From the NCBI GenBank assembly GCA_002050235.1, contig MWST01000005.1:1-47105 (forward strand): a stretch of 47,105 nt of DNA, in the 5' to 3' direction. This document shows positions 1 through 10,423 of the stretch, piece after piece. Within the stretch, counting starts at the first letter, position 1, and every line of letters starts with the position of its first letter. The stretch comes from Polyangiaceae bacterium UTPRO1. GTDB lineage: Bacteria; Desulfobacterota; Binatia; UTPRO1. The position numbers and the translations under genes were made by a program. Below the pieces are notes generated by a model, which was not told the origin of the DNA, did no database searches, and saw nothing but the letters and a program-made list of their open reading frames with translations.

Positions 1-1
1 C

Positions 2-724
2 CTGGTGACCGGCCCGACCGGCAGCGGCAAGAGCACCACGCTGGCAGCCATCATCGACAAGATCAACGTCGCCCGCCCCGAGCACATCATCACGGTCGAG
101 GACCCGATCGAGTTCGTGCACAGCCACAAGCGCGCCATGATCAACCAGCGCGAGGTCTTCGCGGACACGCACGGCTTCGCAGCCGCGCTCAAGCACGTAC
201 TGCGGCAGGATCCCGACATCGTGCTGATCGGCGAAATGCGCGACCTGGAGACGATCGAAGCCGCCCTGGTCGTCGCCGAGACCGGTCACCTGGTCTTCTC
301 GACACTGCACACCAACTGCGCCGTACAGACCATCAACCGCGTGATCGACGTCTTCCCGCCGCACCAGCAGGAGCAGGTGCGGGCGCAGTTGTCGCTGGTG
401 CTTCAGGGCGTCGTGTCGCAGCAGCTCATCCCGCGCGCCGACGGCCGCGGCCGCTGCCTCGCCGCCGAGGTGATGATTCCGAACGCCGCCATCCGCAACC
501 TCATCCGCGAGTCGAAAGTGCACCAGATCTACTCGCAGATGCAGGTCGGCCAGCAGAAGTTCGGCATGCAGACGATGAGCCAGGCGCTGCTCGACCTGCA
601 CCAGCGCCGCCTGATCACCACCGACGAGGCGCTCGGCCACGCGACCGAACCCGACGAGCTCAAGACGATGATGGGACACCAGGCCGGAGGCATCGACAAG
701 GTCCGGCCCATGACGCGGCACTGA
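2..724 (+). CDS. pilT: PilT, type IV pilus retraction ATPase (5' end off window)
   Basis: Hexameric ATPase that powers pilus retraction at the cytoplasmic face of the inner membrane. The visible part opens inside the RecA-like domain: Walker A GPTGSGKS at the window edge, EDPIEF in the Asp-box region, Walker B-like DIVLIGEMRD and the His box STLHTN. AIRNLIRE near residue 160 of the visible part is the signature that separates PilT from the extension ATPase PilB. The N-terminal PAS-like domain, roughly 120 residues, lies left of the window; the GTG at 5 lies inside the ATPase core and is not a start. The gene is followed 38 nt later by pilC on the same strand, the usual pilus motor order. Confidence 0.95.
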   Translation: MVTGPTGSGKSTTLAAIIDKINVARPEHIITVEDPIEFVHSHKRAMINQREVFADTHGFAAALKHVLRQDPDIVLIGEMRDLETIEAALVVAETGHLVFSTLHTNCAVQTINRVIDVFPPHQQEQVRAQLSLVLQGVVSQQLIPRADGRGRCLAAEVMIPNAAIRNLIRESKVHQIYSQMQVGQQKFGMQTMSQALLDLHQRRLITTDEALGHATEPDELKTMMGHQAGGIDKVRPMTRH

Positions 725-762
725 GCGCGCCGCGTCGCAGCGAACGAAGGAGGCGATGAGCC

Positions 763-1983
763 ATGCCGGTTTTCAAGTGGGTGGGCGTCGGGCCGAACGG
801 CGAGACCATGCGCGGCGAGATGGAGGCGATGACCCGCCAGGCGGTCATCACGCGCCTGCGCACCCAGCGCATCAACCCGGCGCCGGAGAAGATCAAGGAG
901 AAGGGCAAGGGCTTCGATCGCGAGATCAACCTGCCGTCGTTCGGGGCGCCGGTGAAGCAGCACGACATAGTGATCTTCACCCGCCAGTTCGCGACCATGA
1001 TCGACGCCGGACTACCGCTCGTGCAGTGCCTCGAAATCCTCTCGCAGCAGTCCGACAGCAAGGCGCTCTGTAAAGCGCTCAAGGAGGTGAAGGAGGAAGT
1101 CGAGGCCGGGTCGACCTTCGCGGCAGCCCTCAAGAAGCACCCGAAGATCTTCTCCGACCTCTACGCCAACATGGTCGCGGCGGGCGAGGTCGGCGGCATC
1201 CTCGACACCATCCTGAACCGCCTGGCGTCGTACATGGAGAAGATCGTCAAGCTCAAGAGCAAGATCAAAGGCGCAATGATCTACCCCGCTTGCATCATCG
1301 CGGCGGCGGTCCTGGTGACCGGCATCCTGCTCGTCTACGTGATCCCGGTCTTCGCCGAGCTCTTCAACAGCTTCGGCCAGGCGCTGCCGGCTCCGACCCA
1401 GTTCGTCATCAACCTCTCGAACTTCACCATCAACAACTTCTGGATCATCGTCGGCGGCATGATCGCCGTCGCGGGCGGCTTCGTGTTCACGTCCCGCACC
1501 GAGCAGGGCCGCTACTACCTCGACAAGATCGGCCTGCGCTTGCCGGTCTTCGGCGACCTCATCCGCAAGACCGCGATCGCCCGCTTCGCGCGCACTCTCG
1601 GCACCTTGGTGTCGTCGGGCGTCCCGATCCTGGACGCGCTCACCATCACCGGCCGCACCGCCGGCAACAAGATCATCGAGGAGGCGATCTTCGCGACCCG
1701 CGCCAGCATCAGCGAGGGCAAGACCATCGCCGAGCCGCTGATCGCCTCCAAGGTCTTCCCGCCGATGGTCTGCCACATGATCGCGGTCGGCGAGACCACC
1801 GGCGCCCTCGATCAGATGCTGCAGAAGATCGCCGATTTCTACGAAGACGAGGTCGACAACGCCGTCGCCAACCTGACTTCGCTCATGGAGCCGATGGTGA
1901 TCCTGATACTCGGCGGCCTGATCGGCGGTCTGGTGGTGTCGATGTACCTGCCGATCTTCAAGCTCGGATCGGTGATGTCCTGA
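763..1983 (+). CDS. pilC: PilC, inner-membrane platform protein of the type IV pilus
   Basis: 406 residues, normal for the GspF/PilC family. PilC sits in the inner membrane and couples the PilB/PilT motors to pilin insertion and removal. Two homologous cytoplasmic GspF domains are visible: the first from about residue 70 ([20 protein letters not shown]), the second from about 270 ([21 protein letters not shown]). Membrane segments lie near 170-195, 220-240 and at the C-terminus ([16 protein letters not shown]). The start is fixed by a perfect AAGGAGG at 747-753, nine bases before the ATG. One base separates its stop from the next gene, so it is probably co-transcribed with the sensor/activator fusion. 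Confidence 0.95.
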   Translation: MPVFKWVGVGPNGETMRGEMEAMTRQAVITRLRTQRINPAPEKIKEKGKGFDREINLPSFGAPVKQHDIVIFTRQFATMIDAGLPLVQCLEILSQQSDSKALCKALKEVKEEVEAGSTFAAALKKHPKIFSDLYANMVAAGEVGGILDTILNRLASYMEKIVKLKSKIKGAMIYPACIIAAAVLVTGILLVYVIPVFAELFNSFGQALPAPTQFVINLSNFTINNFWIIVGGMIAVAGGFVFTSRTEQGRYYLDKIGLRLPVFGDLIRKTAIARFARTLGTLVSSGVPILDALTITGRTAGNKIIEEAIFATRASISEGKTIAEPLIASKVFPPMVCHMIAVGETTGALDQMLQKIADFYEDEVDNAVANLTSLMEPMVILILGGLIGGLVVSMYLPIFKLGSVMS

Positions 1984-1984
1984 G

Positions 1985-4012
<2,028 letters not shown>

Positions 4013-4287
4013 GACAACGCTACCCGAGGCCCCGCAGACCTCGCACCCTGGCGTCCACAGGTCGGGCGTCGACGCCGGACGGAGCCCAGCCAGTGCGCAC
4101 CGCAACGGGCGATGACAGTGGCCCGAGCTCAGCGAGCACGGTGCGGAGCACGCGGGCCCCGAGGTGCGCAGCGCCGAATGTGCTGGCTGCGGCCAGAGTC
4201 GCGGGTCTGCTGCCCGTAAGCAGCCGTCTGCCCATGGCGCAGCGGCTGCGCGCCATGCTGTCGCCGACCCGATCAGCGGCGCTTTCG

Positions 4288-4335
4288 TGACGGTCAAAAA
4301 ATGTCACCGTCAAGGAATTCGCCGGTTTTTGACAG
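4288..4335 (+). promoter_or_regulatory. Candidate upstream activator sites for pilA
   Basis: An inverted repeat TGACGGT (4288-4294) / ACCGTCA (4306-4312) has an 11-base A-rich spacer containing TGTC. A second TTTTTGACAG at 4326-4335 reads CTGTC preceded by a T/A tract on the other strand. PilR sites in Pseudomonas are described as (C/G)TGTC next to T tracts, so these are plausible binding sites. They lie 155-205 bases upstream of the sigma-54 promoter, a normal enhancer distance. The binding protein is inferred, not shown. Confidence 0.45.
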
Positions 4336-4490
4336 CTTCTCTGCGCGCCCGCATTGCGCTCTCGTACACGAAGCGGCGTTGCGGACGCAGAAGCGACTCG
4401 CGGATCGAACGAGCGCGGAAGTGAGAAATCCGCGCCGCCATTGGCAGCGCCCGCCGCCGCCGCGCTCCACGAGCGCGCTTCGCCCGCCGC

Positions 4491-4505
4491 TGGCACCTCG
4501 CTTGC
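4491..4505 (+). promoter_or_regulatory. Sigma-54 (RpoN) promoter of pilA
   Basis: TGGCAC-N5-TTGC with GG (4492-4493) and GC (4504-4505) separated by exactly ten bases, the canonical -24/-12 arrangement. The predicted start of transcription is near 4516, giving a leader of about 60 bases to the pilA ATG. It fits the adjacent sigma-54 activator. Confidence 0.85.
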
Positions 4506-4575
4506 TCCGGCAGCGCTCCAACAAATTCGGCTTCGGGACGATGAACGCCCCGAGACACTAGGAGGCAGACACACT

Positions 4576-4953
4576 ATGACTAAGCAGAATCAGTCCGGTT
4601 TCACCCTGATCGAGCTTCTGGTCGTCGTCGCGATCATCGGCATCTTGGCCGCGATCGCGATCCCGCAGTTCGCCGCGTATCGCGCCAAGGGCTTCGACGC
4701 CCGGGCCGAGAGCGACTGCCGCAACGCCGCGACGGCCCAGGAAGCGTACTTCGTCGACCACGCCACGTACTCGGCCGACGCCGCCTCGCTGCCCGGATTC
4801 GTGCAGTCCCAGGACGTCAACGTGGCGCTCACCGGGAGCGACACCGAGTTCAGCGTCACCTGCGATTCGCCGAAGGGTACCAGCGGCTTCCAGTGCGTGT
4901 GGACGAGCAACCCTAACGTCGGCGACCCGAACATGGTCTGCACCGCGCCGTAA
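4576..4953 (+). CDS. pilA: PilA, major type IV pilin
   Basis: 125-residue prepilin with the short leader MTKQNQSG, cleaved before Phe1 by PilD and then N-methylated. The class III-type helix FTLIELLVVVAIIGILAAIA carries Glu5. The mature chain is about 117 residues, longer than the 61-residue Geobacter pilin but sharing its aromatic positions: F1, F24, Y27, F32, F51 and Y57, plus an additional Y50. Four cysteines (C40 and three near the C-terminus) suggest one or two disulfides in the globular part. The start is fixed by AGGAGG at 4560-4565, ten bases upstream, and by the sigma-54 promoter. A GC-rich hairpin follows the stop. Confidence 0.95.
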   Translation: MTKQNQSGFTLIELLVVVAIIGILAAIAIPQFAAYRAKGFDARAESDCRNAATAQEAYFVDHATYSADAASLPGFVQSQDVNVALTGSDTEFSVTCDSPKGTSGFQCVWTSNPNVGDPNMVCTAP

Positions 4954-4987
4954 GGGCGGCGATCGGCCAAGACTGGTGTGACCATCA

Positions 4988-5021
4988 CGGCGCGGGCGGT
5001 CCTTCGGGTCCGCCCGCGCCG
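4988..5021 (+). terminator. GC-rich hairpin with UUCG loop after pilA
   Basis: A 12-bp arm pair (4988-4999 with 5010-5021) flanks one T/T mismatch and a CC-TTCG-GG cap, the very stable cUUCGg tetraloop. No clear T tract follows, so it may attenuate transcription or protect the 3' end of an abundant pilA message rather than terminate fully. Confidence 0.6.
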
Positions 5022-5051
5022 CTATTTCGTAAGGAGGGAGAGGGTTCGCGA

Positions 5052-6620
5052 ATGCGCGAGCGGCTGACCTTGCACGGGCTCTGGATCGCGACCGCCATCA
5101 CCATCCTCGTCCCCTCCTACGCCGACCCCGACCTCTGGGGTCATCTGCTCTTCGGATCCTCGCTCCTCGCCGGCAGCGTCCCCCTCGCGAACACCTTCGC
5201 GTACACGACGCCGGCGCAGCCCTGGGTGAACCACGAGCTGCTGGCGGAAGGGGCGATGGCCTTGGCCTACCGGCTCGCGGGATCGGCGGGCCTGGTGACG
5301 TTGAAGGTCGTACTCGGGCTCGCCACCGCCGCGGTGCTGTGGCGGACGGCGCAGCGGTGGAGCGGCGACGCGATCGCCGCCACGCTCGCGGTGGTGTTCG
5401 CGCTCTACGCGATGCGCCCGGGCTTCATGATCAGGCCCCAGCTCTTCACCATGCTCTTCCTCGCGGTGACGCTCGAGATCGTGCGGGCGAGCCGAGGCCG
5501 CGCCGCAGGGATCGCCTGGTGGCTGCCGCTCCTCGTCGCGCTCTGGGTGAACGTGCACGGCGGCGTGCTCGCCGGCATCGGGCTCGTCGCCGTGGCGCTG
5601 GCGACCGCACGCGCCGCAGAGCTCTGGCACGGCACGCTCCGGGCGCGCGATGTAGCGACAGCGGCAACGCTCCTCGCGGCGACGGCGGCGGCGCTCGCCT
5701 TGAACCCGTACGGTATCCGGCTCGTCGAGTTCCTGTTGCGCGACGTCACGCCGACGGTGCCGATCACCGAGTGGGCGCCGGTCGGACTCCTCGACGCGTC
5801 GTTTCCCGTCTTCAAGCTCATGCTGCTCGCGACGGCGGCCGGGGTCGTGATCGTCCGTCCGCGGCTCGCCGAGATCGCCGTCGTCGCCATAACCGCTACC
5901 GTCGCGCTCCGTCACCAGCGCCATATCCCGCTCTTCGCGATCGCCGCGGCGCCGCTCGTCGCCGCAACCCTAGTGGCACTCGGCCGGCGCTGGCGCGTCG
6001 CCGCCGGCAGCGAGCTACCGCCGCTCGTACGCTCGGCGCTCACCGCCGCGGCGACCATGCAGCTCGTGTTCGCCGCCCTCCTGGTCGGCACCTGGCGCGG
6101 CCAGATCACGGTGCTCCCTAGCCTCTACCCCGTACAGGCGGTGCGCTTCCTGGTGCAGAACGACATCGTCGGCAACGTCGCGTTGCCGTTCAGCTGGGGC
6201 GAGTACGCACTCTGGGCGCTGCCCCGGGGCTCGCGGGTGGCCGTCGACGGCCGTTTCACTACCGCCTACCCGAACGACCTCCTCGCTGCCGCCTGGCGCT
6301 TCATGACCGGCGAGCCCGGATGGGACGACCTCCTCAACGAATACCCGACCGACGTCGTCATCGCCGACCGCAAGCACGGCTCGGCCGCCCGCCTGCGCGG
6401 CCATCCGGACTGGCAGTACGTCTACTCGGACCCCGTGAGCCTGATCTTCCTGCGCGTCGGAGAGCGGCACGCCGACGTGCTCGCGCGCTTCCACGCCGGT
6501 CGGCTCGTCTACGACCGCCAGCCCTTCGCGACGACCTTCCCGGCCGTCGATCGCTCATGGACGCCGCGGCGCGGTGCGCGCCTGGCCGCGAGCGCCTTCG
6601 TCCCGCCGATCGGCCCCTGA
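5052..6620 (+). CDS. Polytopic GT-C-like membrane protein next to pilA
   Basis: 522 residues with around ten hydrophobic segments in the first 370 residues and a soluble C-terminal part. The first loop contains DPDLWGHLLFG and later WVNHELLAEG, the acidic and His-bearing loop motifs common in GT-C-fold lipid-linked-sugar glycosyltransferases and their relatives; no standard PMT/ArnT signature is clear. The C-terminal part (from about residue 370) has FSWGEYALWALPRGSRVAVDGR, which recurs in this family. Its place between pilA and pilD suggests pilin or surface glycosylation, but this is inference. The SD AAGGAGG at 5031-5037 is 14 bases from the ATG, slightly long. Confidence 0.65.
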   Translation: MRERLTLHGLWIATAITILVPSYADPDLWGHLLFGSSLLAGSVPLANTFAYTTPAQPWVNHELLAEGAMALAYRLAGSAGLVTLKVVLGLATAAVLWRTAQRWSGDAIAATLAVVFALYAMRPGFMIRPQLFTMLFLAVTLEIVRASRGRAAGIAWWLPLLVALWVNVHGGVLAGIGLVAVALATARAAELWHGTLRARDVATAATLLAATAAALALNPYGIRLVEFLLRDVTPTVPITEWAPVGLLDASFPVFKLMLLATAAGVVIVRPRLAEIAVVAITATVALRHQRHIPLFAIAAAPLVAATLVALGRRWRVAAGSELPPLVRSALTAAATMQLVFAALLVGTWRGQITVLPSLYPVQAVRFLVQNDIVGNVALPFSWGEYALWALPRGSRVAVDGRFTTAYPNDLLAAAWRFMTGEPGWDDLLNEYPTDVVIADRKHGSAARLRGHPDWQYVYSDPVSLIFLRVGERHADVLARFHAGRLVYDRQPFATTFPAVDRSWTPRRGARLAASAFVPPIGP

Positions 6621-6669
6621 GTTATCCGAGGTTAACGGACCGCCGGTCTCTGCTACAGTGACCCGCGAC

Positions 6670-7434
6670 ATGGAGATCCCGACGCTGGCGTTCGTCTTCG
6701 TCTTCGGCGCGATCATCGGCAGCTTCCTGAACGTCTGCATCGCGCGGCTGCCCGACGGACGCTCGATCGTGAAGCCGCCCTCGCACTGTCCGAAATGCCG
6801 GACCTTCCTCGCCTGGTACGACAACATCCCCGTGCTCAGCTACCTCGTGCTCGGCGGCCGCTGTCGCTCCTGCCACGTCCGCATCTCGCCGCTCTACCCT
6901 GCGGTCGAGGTGTTGACCGGCGCCCTCGCGGTCGCCCTCTTCCTGCGTCTCGGGCCGACCCTCGCCTTCGCCGGCTACTTCGCATTCGCCGCCGCGCTCG
7001 TCGTCATCACCTTCATCGACCTCGACCACCGGATCATCCCCGACGTCATCAGTCTGCCGGGTATCGTCATCGGCCTCGCGTTCGCGCTGGTGTCTCCGCT
7101 CGTCACCCCTCGCGACGCCCTCCTCGGCGTCCTCGCCGGCGGGGGCACGCTCCTAGCGGTCGCCTGGAGCTACCAGAAGCTCCGCGGCGTCGAAGGCATG
7201 GGCGGCGGCGACGTCAAGCTCCTCGCCATGATCGGCGCCTTCCTCGGCTGGCAGAGCATCTTCGTGACGCTCTTCGTCGGCTCGGTGATCGGCTCGCTGA
7301 TCGGCGTCGCGCTGATGCTCTATGAGGGCGCCGATACGAAGCTCGCGATCCCGTTCGGGCCGTTCCTCGCCGGCGGCGCCCTCGTCTACCTGTTCTGGGG
7401 CGAACGCATCCTCGCCTTCTATTTCGGCAGCTGA
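6670..7434 (+). CDS. pilD: PilD, prepilin peptidase and N-methyltransferase
   Basis: Inner-membrane aspartic protease that removes prepilin leaders and methylates the new N-terminus. About 254 residues from ATG 6670. The cytoplasmic zinc loop has CPKC near residue 38 and CRSC near 65. The two catalytic aspartates are in FIDLDHRIIPD and GMGGGDVKL. Around seven or eight membrane segments are visible. GTG 6658 is an alternative start adding four residues; longer reading would overlap the preceding gene. It serves PilA and all four minor pilins encoded here. Confidence 0.95.
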   Translation: MEIPTLAFVFVFGAIIGSFLNVCIARLPDGRSIVKPPSHCPKCRTFLAWYDNIPVLSYLVLGGRCRSCHVRISPLYPAVEVLTGALAVALFLRLGPTLAFAGYFAFAAALVVITFIDLDHRIIPDVISLPGIVIGLAFALVSPLVTPRDALLGVLAGGGTLLAVAWSYQKLRGVEGMGGGDVKLLAMIGAFLGWQSIFVTLFVGSVIGSLIGVALMLYEGADTKLAIPFGPFLAGGALVYLFWGERILAFYFGS

Positions 7435-7456
7435 GAGTCCCGGGGAGCCCTCCCGC

Positions 7457-7476
7457 GCCGCCCCCTCGGGGGCGGC
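7457..7476 (+). terminator. Hairpin between pilD and the minor pilins
   Basis: Perfect 8-bp stem GCCGCCCC/GGGGCGGC with a 4-base loop, 22 bases after the pilD stop. No T tract follows, so it is a weak or Rho-assisted terminator candidate, or a processing site that separates the minor-pilin message. Confidence 0.4.
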
Positions 7477-7543
7477 GACCGGCTACGAATAGCGATTCCC
7501 CGGGAGCAGCCGCCGTGTAGAACCGCCCCCGGAGGTGGCCGGC

Positions 7544-8002
7544 GTGGACATCGGCAGCGAAGGTAGCGGCTTCACGGCCTTGGAGCTCATGATCGTCGTC
7601 GGAGTCTTCGCAGCTCTGGCGGCTGGCGCGGTTCTCGGGTGGGCGCGGCTCGAGCCGGTCTTCCGCCTCGACGCGGCGACGCACGCGCTCGCGGCCGACC
7701 TCCACGACGCGCGTGTGCTCGCGATCGCCTCGGCAGCGCGCGCCCGGCTCGTCTTCACCGGCGGCGCCACGAGCTACCGCATCGAGCAGGCCGACGATAC
7801 CGGGGCCTTCCACCTGGCGACGGTGCGGACGCTGCCGCGCGGCGTCCGCGTCGCCGGCGCCAACTCCGGCGGCGACCTGGTGTTCTCGCCGCGCGGCACC
7901 ACCGAGAACGGCACCGTGGTGCTGATCGATCGGCGCGGGCTGCGGGCGACCCTGCGGCTGAACCAGCGCGGTCGGGTCACGATCGAGCGGGGACGGACGT
8001 GA
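7544..8002 (+). CDS. FimT/GspH-type minor pilin
   Basis: About 152 residues. Prepilin motif GSG then FTALELMIVVG, with cleavage before Phe and Glu5 present, followed by a hydrophobic helix and a beta-rich GspH-like domain containing VFSPRGTTENGTVVLIDRRG, the characteristic late strand of this family. It should act in the pilus-initiating minor pilin complex. GTG 7544 is chosen because GGAGG at 7531-7535 sits eight bases upstream; GTG 7535 would overlap that site. It is the first of four minor pilin genes joined by short overlaps. Confidence 0.85.
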   Translation: MDIGSEGSGFTALELMIVVGVFAALAAGAVLGWARLEPVFRLDAATHALAADLHDARVLAIASAARARLVFTGGATSYRIEQADDTGAFHLATVRTLPRGVRVAGANSGGDLVFSPRGTTENGTVVLIDRRGLRATLRLNQRGRVTIERGRT

Positions 8003-8370
8003 AGCGGCGCCAGGCGGGATCGGCGCTCGTCGAAGCCCTGGCCGCACTCGTGCTCGCGGCGCTCGCGAGCGCGCTCGTAGCCTCGGCGGCGCGCAGCGCT
8101 CTCCGGGCCGCGCATCGCGCCGCGACCCTGGAGCGGACCACGGCGCTGGCCGGCCGCGAGCTCGCACGTCTCGCGGCGACCGCAGTCACCGCGGCGAGCG
8201 ACGATGCGACGCTCGCGGTCGCGGGCTTTCCGGATGCGGTCACGTGCACCCGCACGGTCGAGCGTCACGGAATCGTCGCCGATCTCCGCGTCGACGTCGC
8301 TGCCGGACGGCCTGTGGAACGTGTCGCGCTCCGCACGCGCCGCCTGCTGCCGCCGCCGCCGGGGGAGTGA
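7999..8370 (+). CDS. PilV-type minor pilin
   Basis: 123 residues. Starts at GTG 7999 overlapping the previous stop (GTGA). Prepilin motif QAG then SALVEALAALVLAAL, with Glu5. The remainder is short, alanine- and arginine-rich, with one cysteine (VTCTRTV), smaller than most PilV/GspI proteins. Its place between FimT-like and PilW-like genes supports the assignment more than its sequence does. Confidence 0.75.
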   Translation: MKRRQAGSALVEALAALVLAALASALVASAARSALRAAHRAATLERTTALAGRELARLAATAVTAASDDATLAVAGFPDAVTCTRTVERHGIVADLRVDVAAGRPVERVALRTRRLLPPPPGE

Positions 8371-8933
8371 TGCCCGATCCCGCACGCGGCATGACCCTGG
8401 TCGAGCTCCTGGTCGGCATGATGCTCGGTCTGGTCGCGACAGCAGCGCTCGGCGTCGTGCTGCGTGCCGGTCTCGCCGCGAGCCTCCGCGCCGGCGCCGA
8501 CGCCGAGGTCGCGATCGAGACGGCGGCGGCCGTCGATCAGTTGGTGCGCGATCTCCGCTCCGCGGGCTACGATCCGCGCGGCGCCGGCTTCCCGGCCTTC
8601 CGCCTGACCGCTGCCGACCGCGTCGAGCTGCAGGCGGACCTCGACGGCGACGGCGCGATCGACGGCAACTCCGAGGAGCGCGTGGCCTACAGGGTGGCGG
8701 TGGCTAGCCGCAGCCTGCAGCGCATCGTCGGCGCCCAGTCGTTGCCGATCCTCGCCGACGTCGAGAGCTCGGGACTGCGTCTGGCGTGGTTCGACGCCGC
8801 CGGCAACGCCCTCGATCCGGACGACTCGGCCACCGCCGAAGCGGCTCGGTTCGTCGCCATCGAGATCGCGGCGACGCCGTCCGGACGACCCGTGGCCCGT
8901 CTCCACGGCGGCGCGCAGCTCCGCAACCGATGA
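8370..8933 (+). CDS. PilW-type minor pilin
   Basis: 187 residues, starting at ATG 8370 in an ATGA overlap. Prepilin motif ARG then MTLVELLVGMMLGLVATAAL with Glu5. The following VDQLVRDLRSAGYDPRG and later EERVAYRVAVASRSLQRIVG are typical of PilW/GspJ proteins. It is expected to join the tip or initiation complex with the other minor pilins here. Confidence 0.85.
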   Translation: MPDPARGMTLVELLVGMMLGLVATAALGVVLRAGLAASLRAGADAEVAIETAAAVDQLVRDLRSAGYDPRGAGFPAFRLTAADRVELQADLDGDGAIDGNSEERVAYRVAVASRSLQRIVGAQSLPILADVESSGLRLAWFDAAGNALDPDDSATAEAARFVAIEIAATPSGRPVARLHGGAQLRNR

Positions 8934-9964
8934 GCGCCCGCGGTAGCGCGCTCGTCGCGGCGCTCCTCCTGATGGCGCTCGCCGGCATCCTCGCGACCGG
9001 GCTCGCCGAGCTCGGGCGCCGCGCCCTCGCCCGCGCCCGACTCGACCGCGATGGAGTCCGCGCCGCCTACCTGGCCGAGGCGGGCATCGCCGACGTCGTG
9101 GCGACGCTGCCGCCCGGCTGGTCGTTCACCGACGCGCTGGCGACCTATCCGGCACTGCCGCCGGCGAACGGACCCGCCTGGACGTGGAGCGCCGGCCTCA
9201 CCGACGACCCCGACGAGACGCCGCGCGACGACGCGCGAGATGTCAACGCACGTGTCATCCTGCGCGTGAACGCCTTCGGTCCCGCACCCGTCCGCCGCCG
9301 CCTCGAAGCCGTAATCGGCCGCGAAAGCGTGCCGCTTCAGCCCGGCGCCCTGACCCTGGGAGGGGATCTGCAGTCGCTGGCTGCAGATTTTTCTCTGGAC
9401 GGCCGAGACTTCGATATGGCCAGCGGCTGCACTGCTCTCGGCGCCGAGCTCGCCCGCGCCGGCCTGGCACTGCCGGAAGGCGCCGGGATGCCGATCCTCG
9501 CGCATCCTGAACGGATAACCGGAAGCGGCGCGGCGCCGAGCATCGCGCGTACGGCGGCGCCGTCGTACGCCGAGGTCGCGGGCGACTCGCGGGCGCTGCG
9601 GCTCGCAGCCGGCGCGCTGCCGGCGATGCTCGGCGATCTCGCAATGCCGCGCTTCACGAGCGTCGCCGGCGACGCCGAGGCCGACCAGCCGACCACCGGC
9701 GCCGGCGTGCTCTGGGTAGCGGGGCGCCTCCGGGTCACGGCGCGGCTCGCCTTCACCGGCGCCGTCGCCGCCGCCGACGGCATCGAGGTCGCCCCCGGCG
9801 CCACGCTCGAGGTGTGCGGCGGCGCCTGGGCGGGCGGCGCCGGCGCCTTCGCAGCCGCAGGCGGCGGCTTCGTGCGCGCCAGCACCGCCGCCCTCCGCCG
9901 CGCCGCCACCCTCGCCCCTCTGCCGGCGCGGGCACGCCTGATCGCCGTGCGCGAAGCCCCGTGA
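8930..9964 (+). CDS. PilX/GspK-type minor pilin with beta-repeat C-terminus
   Basis: 344 residues, starting at ATG 8930 in an ATGA overlap. Prepilin motif ARG then SALVAALLLMALAGIL has Ala at position 5 instead of Glu, as expected for PilX/GspK proteins that cap the tip. The first third matches PilX (AYLAEAGIADVVATLP). The C-terminal region, about 255-320, has alternating hydrophobic strands (GVLWVAGRLRVTARLAFTGAV, then IEVAPGATLEVCGG when split) reminiscent of bactofilin-like beta-helix repeats, making it longer than usual PilX. No pilY1 follows; the next genes are response regulators. Confidence 0.75.
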   Translation: MSARGSALVAALLLMALAGILATGLAELGRRALARARLDRDGVRAAYLAEAGIADVVATLPPGWSFTDALATYPALPPANGPAWTWSAGLTDDPDETPRDDARDVNARVILRVNAFGPAPVRRRLEAVIGRESVPLQPGALTLGGDLQSLAADFSLDGRDFDMASGCTALGAELARAGLALPEGAGMPILAHPERITGSGAAPSIARTAAPSYAEVAGDSRALRLAAGALPAMLGDLAMPRFTSVAGDAEADQPTTGAGVLWVAGRLRVTARLAFTGAVAAADGIEVAPGATLEVCGGAWAGGAGAFAAAGGGFVRASTAALRRAATLAPLPARARLIAVREAP

Positions 9965-9978
9965 ACGAAAGGATGCCC

Positions 9979-10377
9979 ATGGTAGACACGATCCTCGTCG
10001 TCGACGACAGCCCGGACATCGCGCTCATCAGCGCCCGCATGCTCACACGTCACGGTTATGCCGTCATGACCGCAAACAGCGGCACCGAGGCGCTGGCGAT
10101 GATCGCGCGCCGGCGGCCGAGCTGCGTCCTCCTCGACGTGATGATGCCGGGCATGAACGGCCTCGACGTGCTCCGCGCGCTCAAGGCCAACCCTGCGACT
10201 GCGACCATTCCGAGCATCATGGTCACCGCCAAATCGGCCGACGACGACCTGTTGAGCGGCTACCAGCAGGGCGCCGACTACTACATCACCAAACCCTTCA
10301 CCGCCGACGAGCTGGTGCACGGCGTGCGTCTAGTGCTCGGAAGTCCGGGGGCGCAGCCGTCGCCGCGTGCGACCTGA
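9979..10377 (+). CDS. Single-domain response regulator (first of a pair)
   Basis: 132-residue CheY-like receiver with no output domain. Acidic pocket VVDDSPD, phosphoacceptor Asp in LLDVMMPGMNG, Thr in VTAKS and Lys in ITKPF are all present, so it should be phosphorylated. ATG 9979 is chosen for its spacing from GAAAGGA at 9966-9972; ATG 9973 and GTG 9961 are possible. It ends the pilus cluster and is followed by a paralogue of the same length. The role is probably pilus or surface-behaviour control like PilG/PilH, inferred from position only. No cognate kinase is in the window. Confidence 0.85.
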   Translation: MVDTILVVDDSPDIALISARMLTRHGYAVMTANSGTEALAMIARRRPSCVLLDVMMPGMNGLDVLRALKANPATATIPSIMVTAKSADDDLLSGYQQGADYYITKPFTADELVHGVRLVLGSPGAQPSPRAT

Positions 10378-10423
10378 GAACGGCGGCAGCAGCCGGCGGG
10401 ATCAGGTCGAGAGGAGGCCCACG

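Larger units (their letters stand above)
4013..4575 (+). other. Non-coding region upstream of pilA
   Basis: About 560 bases without a convincing gene between the sensor/activator and pilA. It holds AT-containing candidate activator sites near 4288-4335 and a sigma-54 promoter at 4491-4505. In 4013-4280 I see nothing beyond ordinary GC-rich sequence. A longer reading frame from 4354 runs into pilA, but its N-terminal extension would put about 80 residues before the prepilin cleavage site and it crosses the promoter, so it is not the pilin start. Confidence 0.7.

Noticed and set aside
4354..4575. N-terminal extension of pilA
   Set aside because: It would place the leader peptide far inside the protein and crosses the sigma-54 promoter; a good ribosome binding site precedes ATG 4576.
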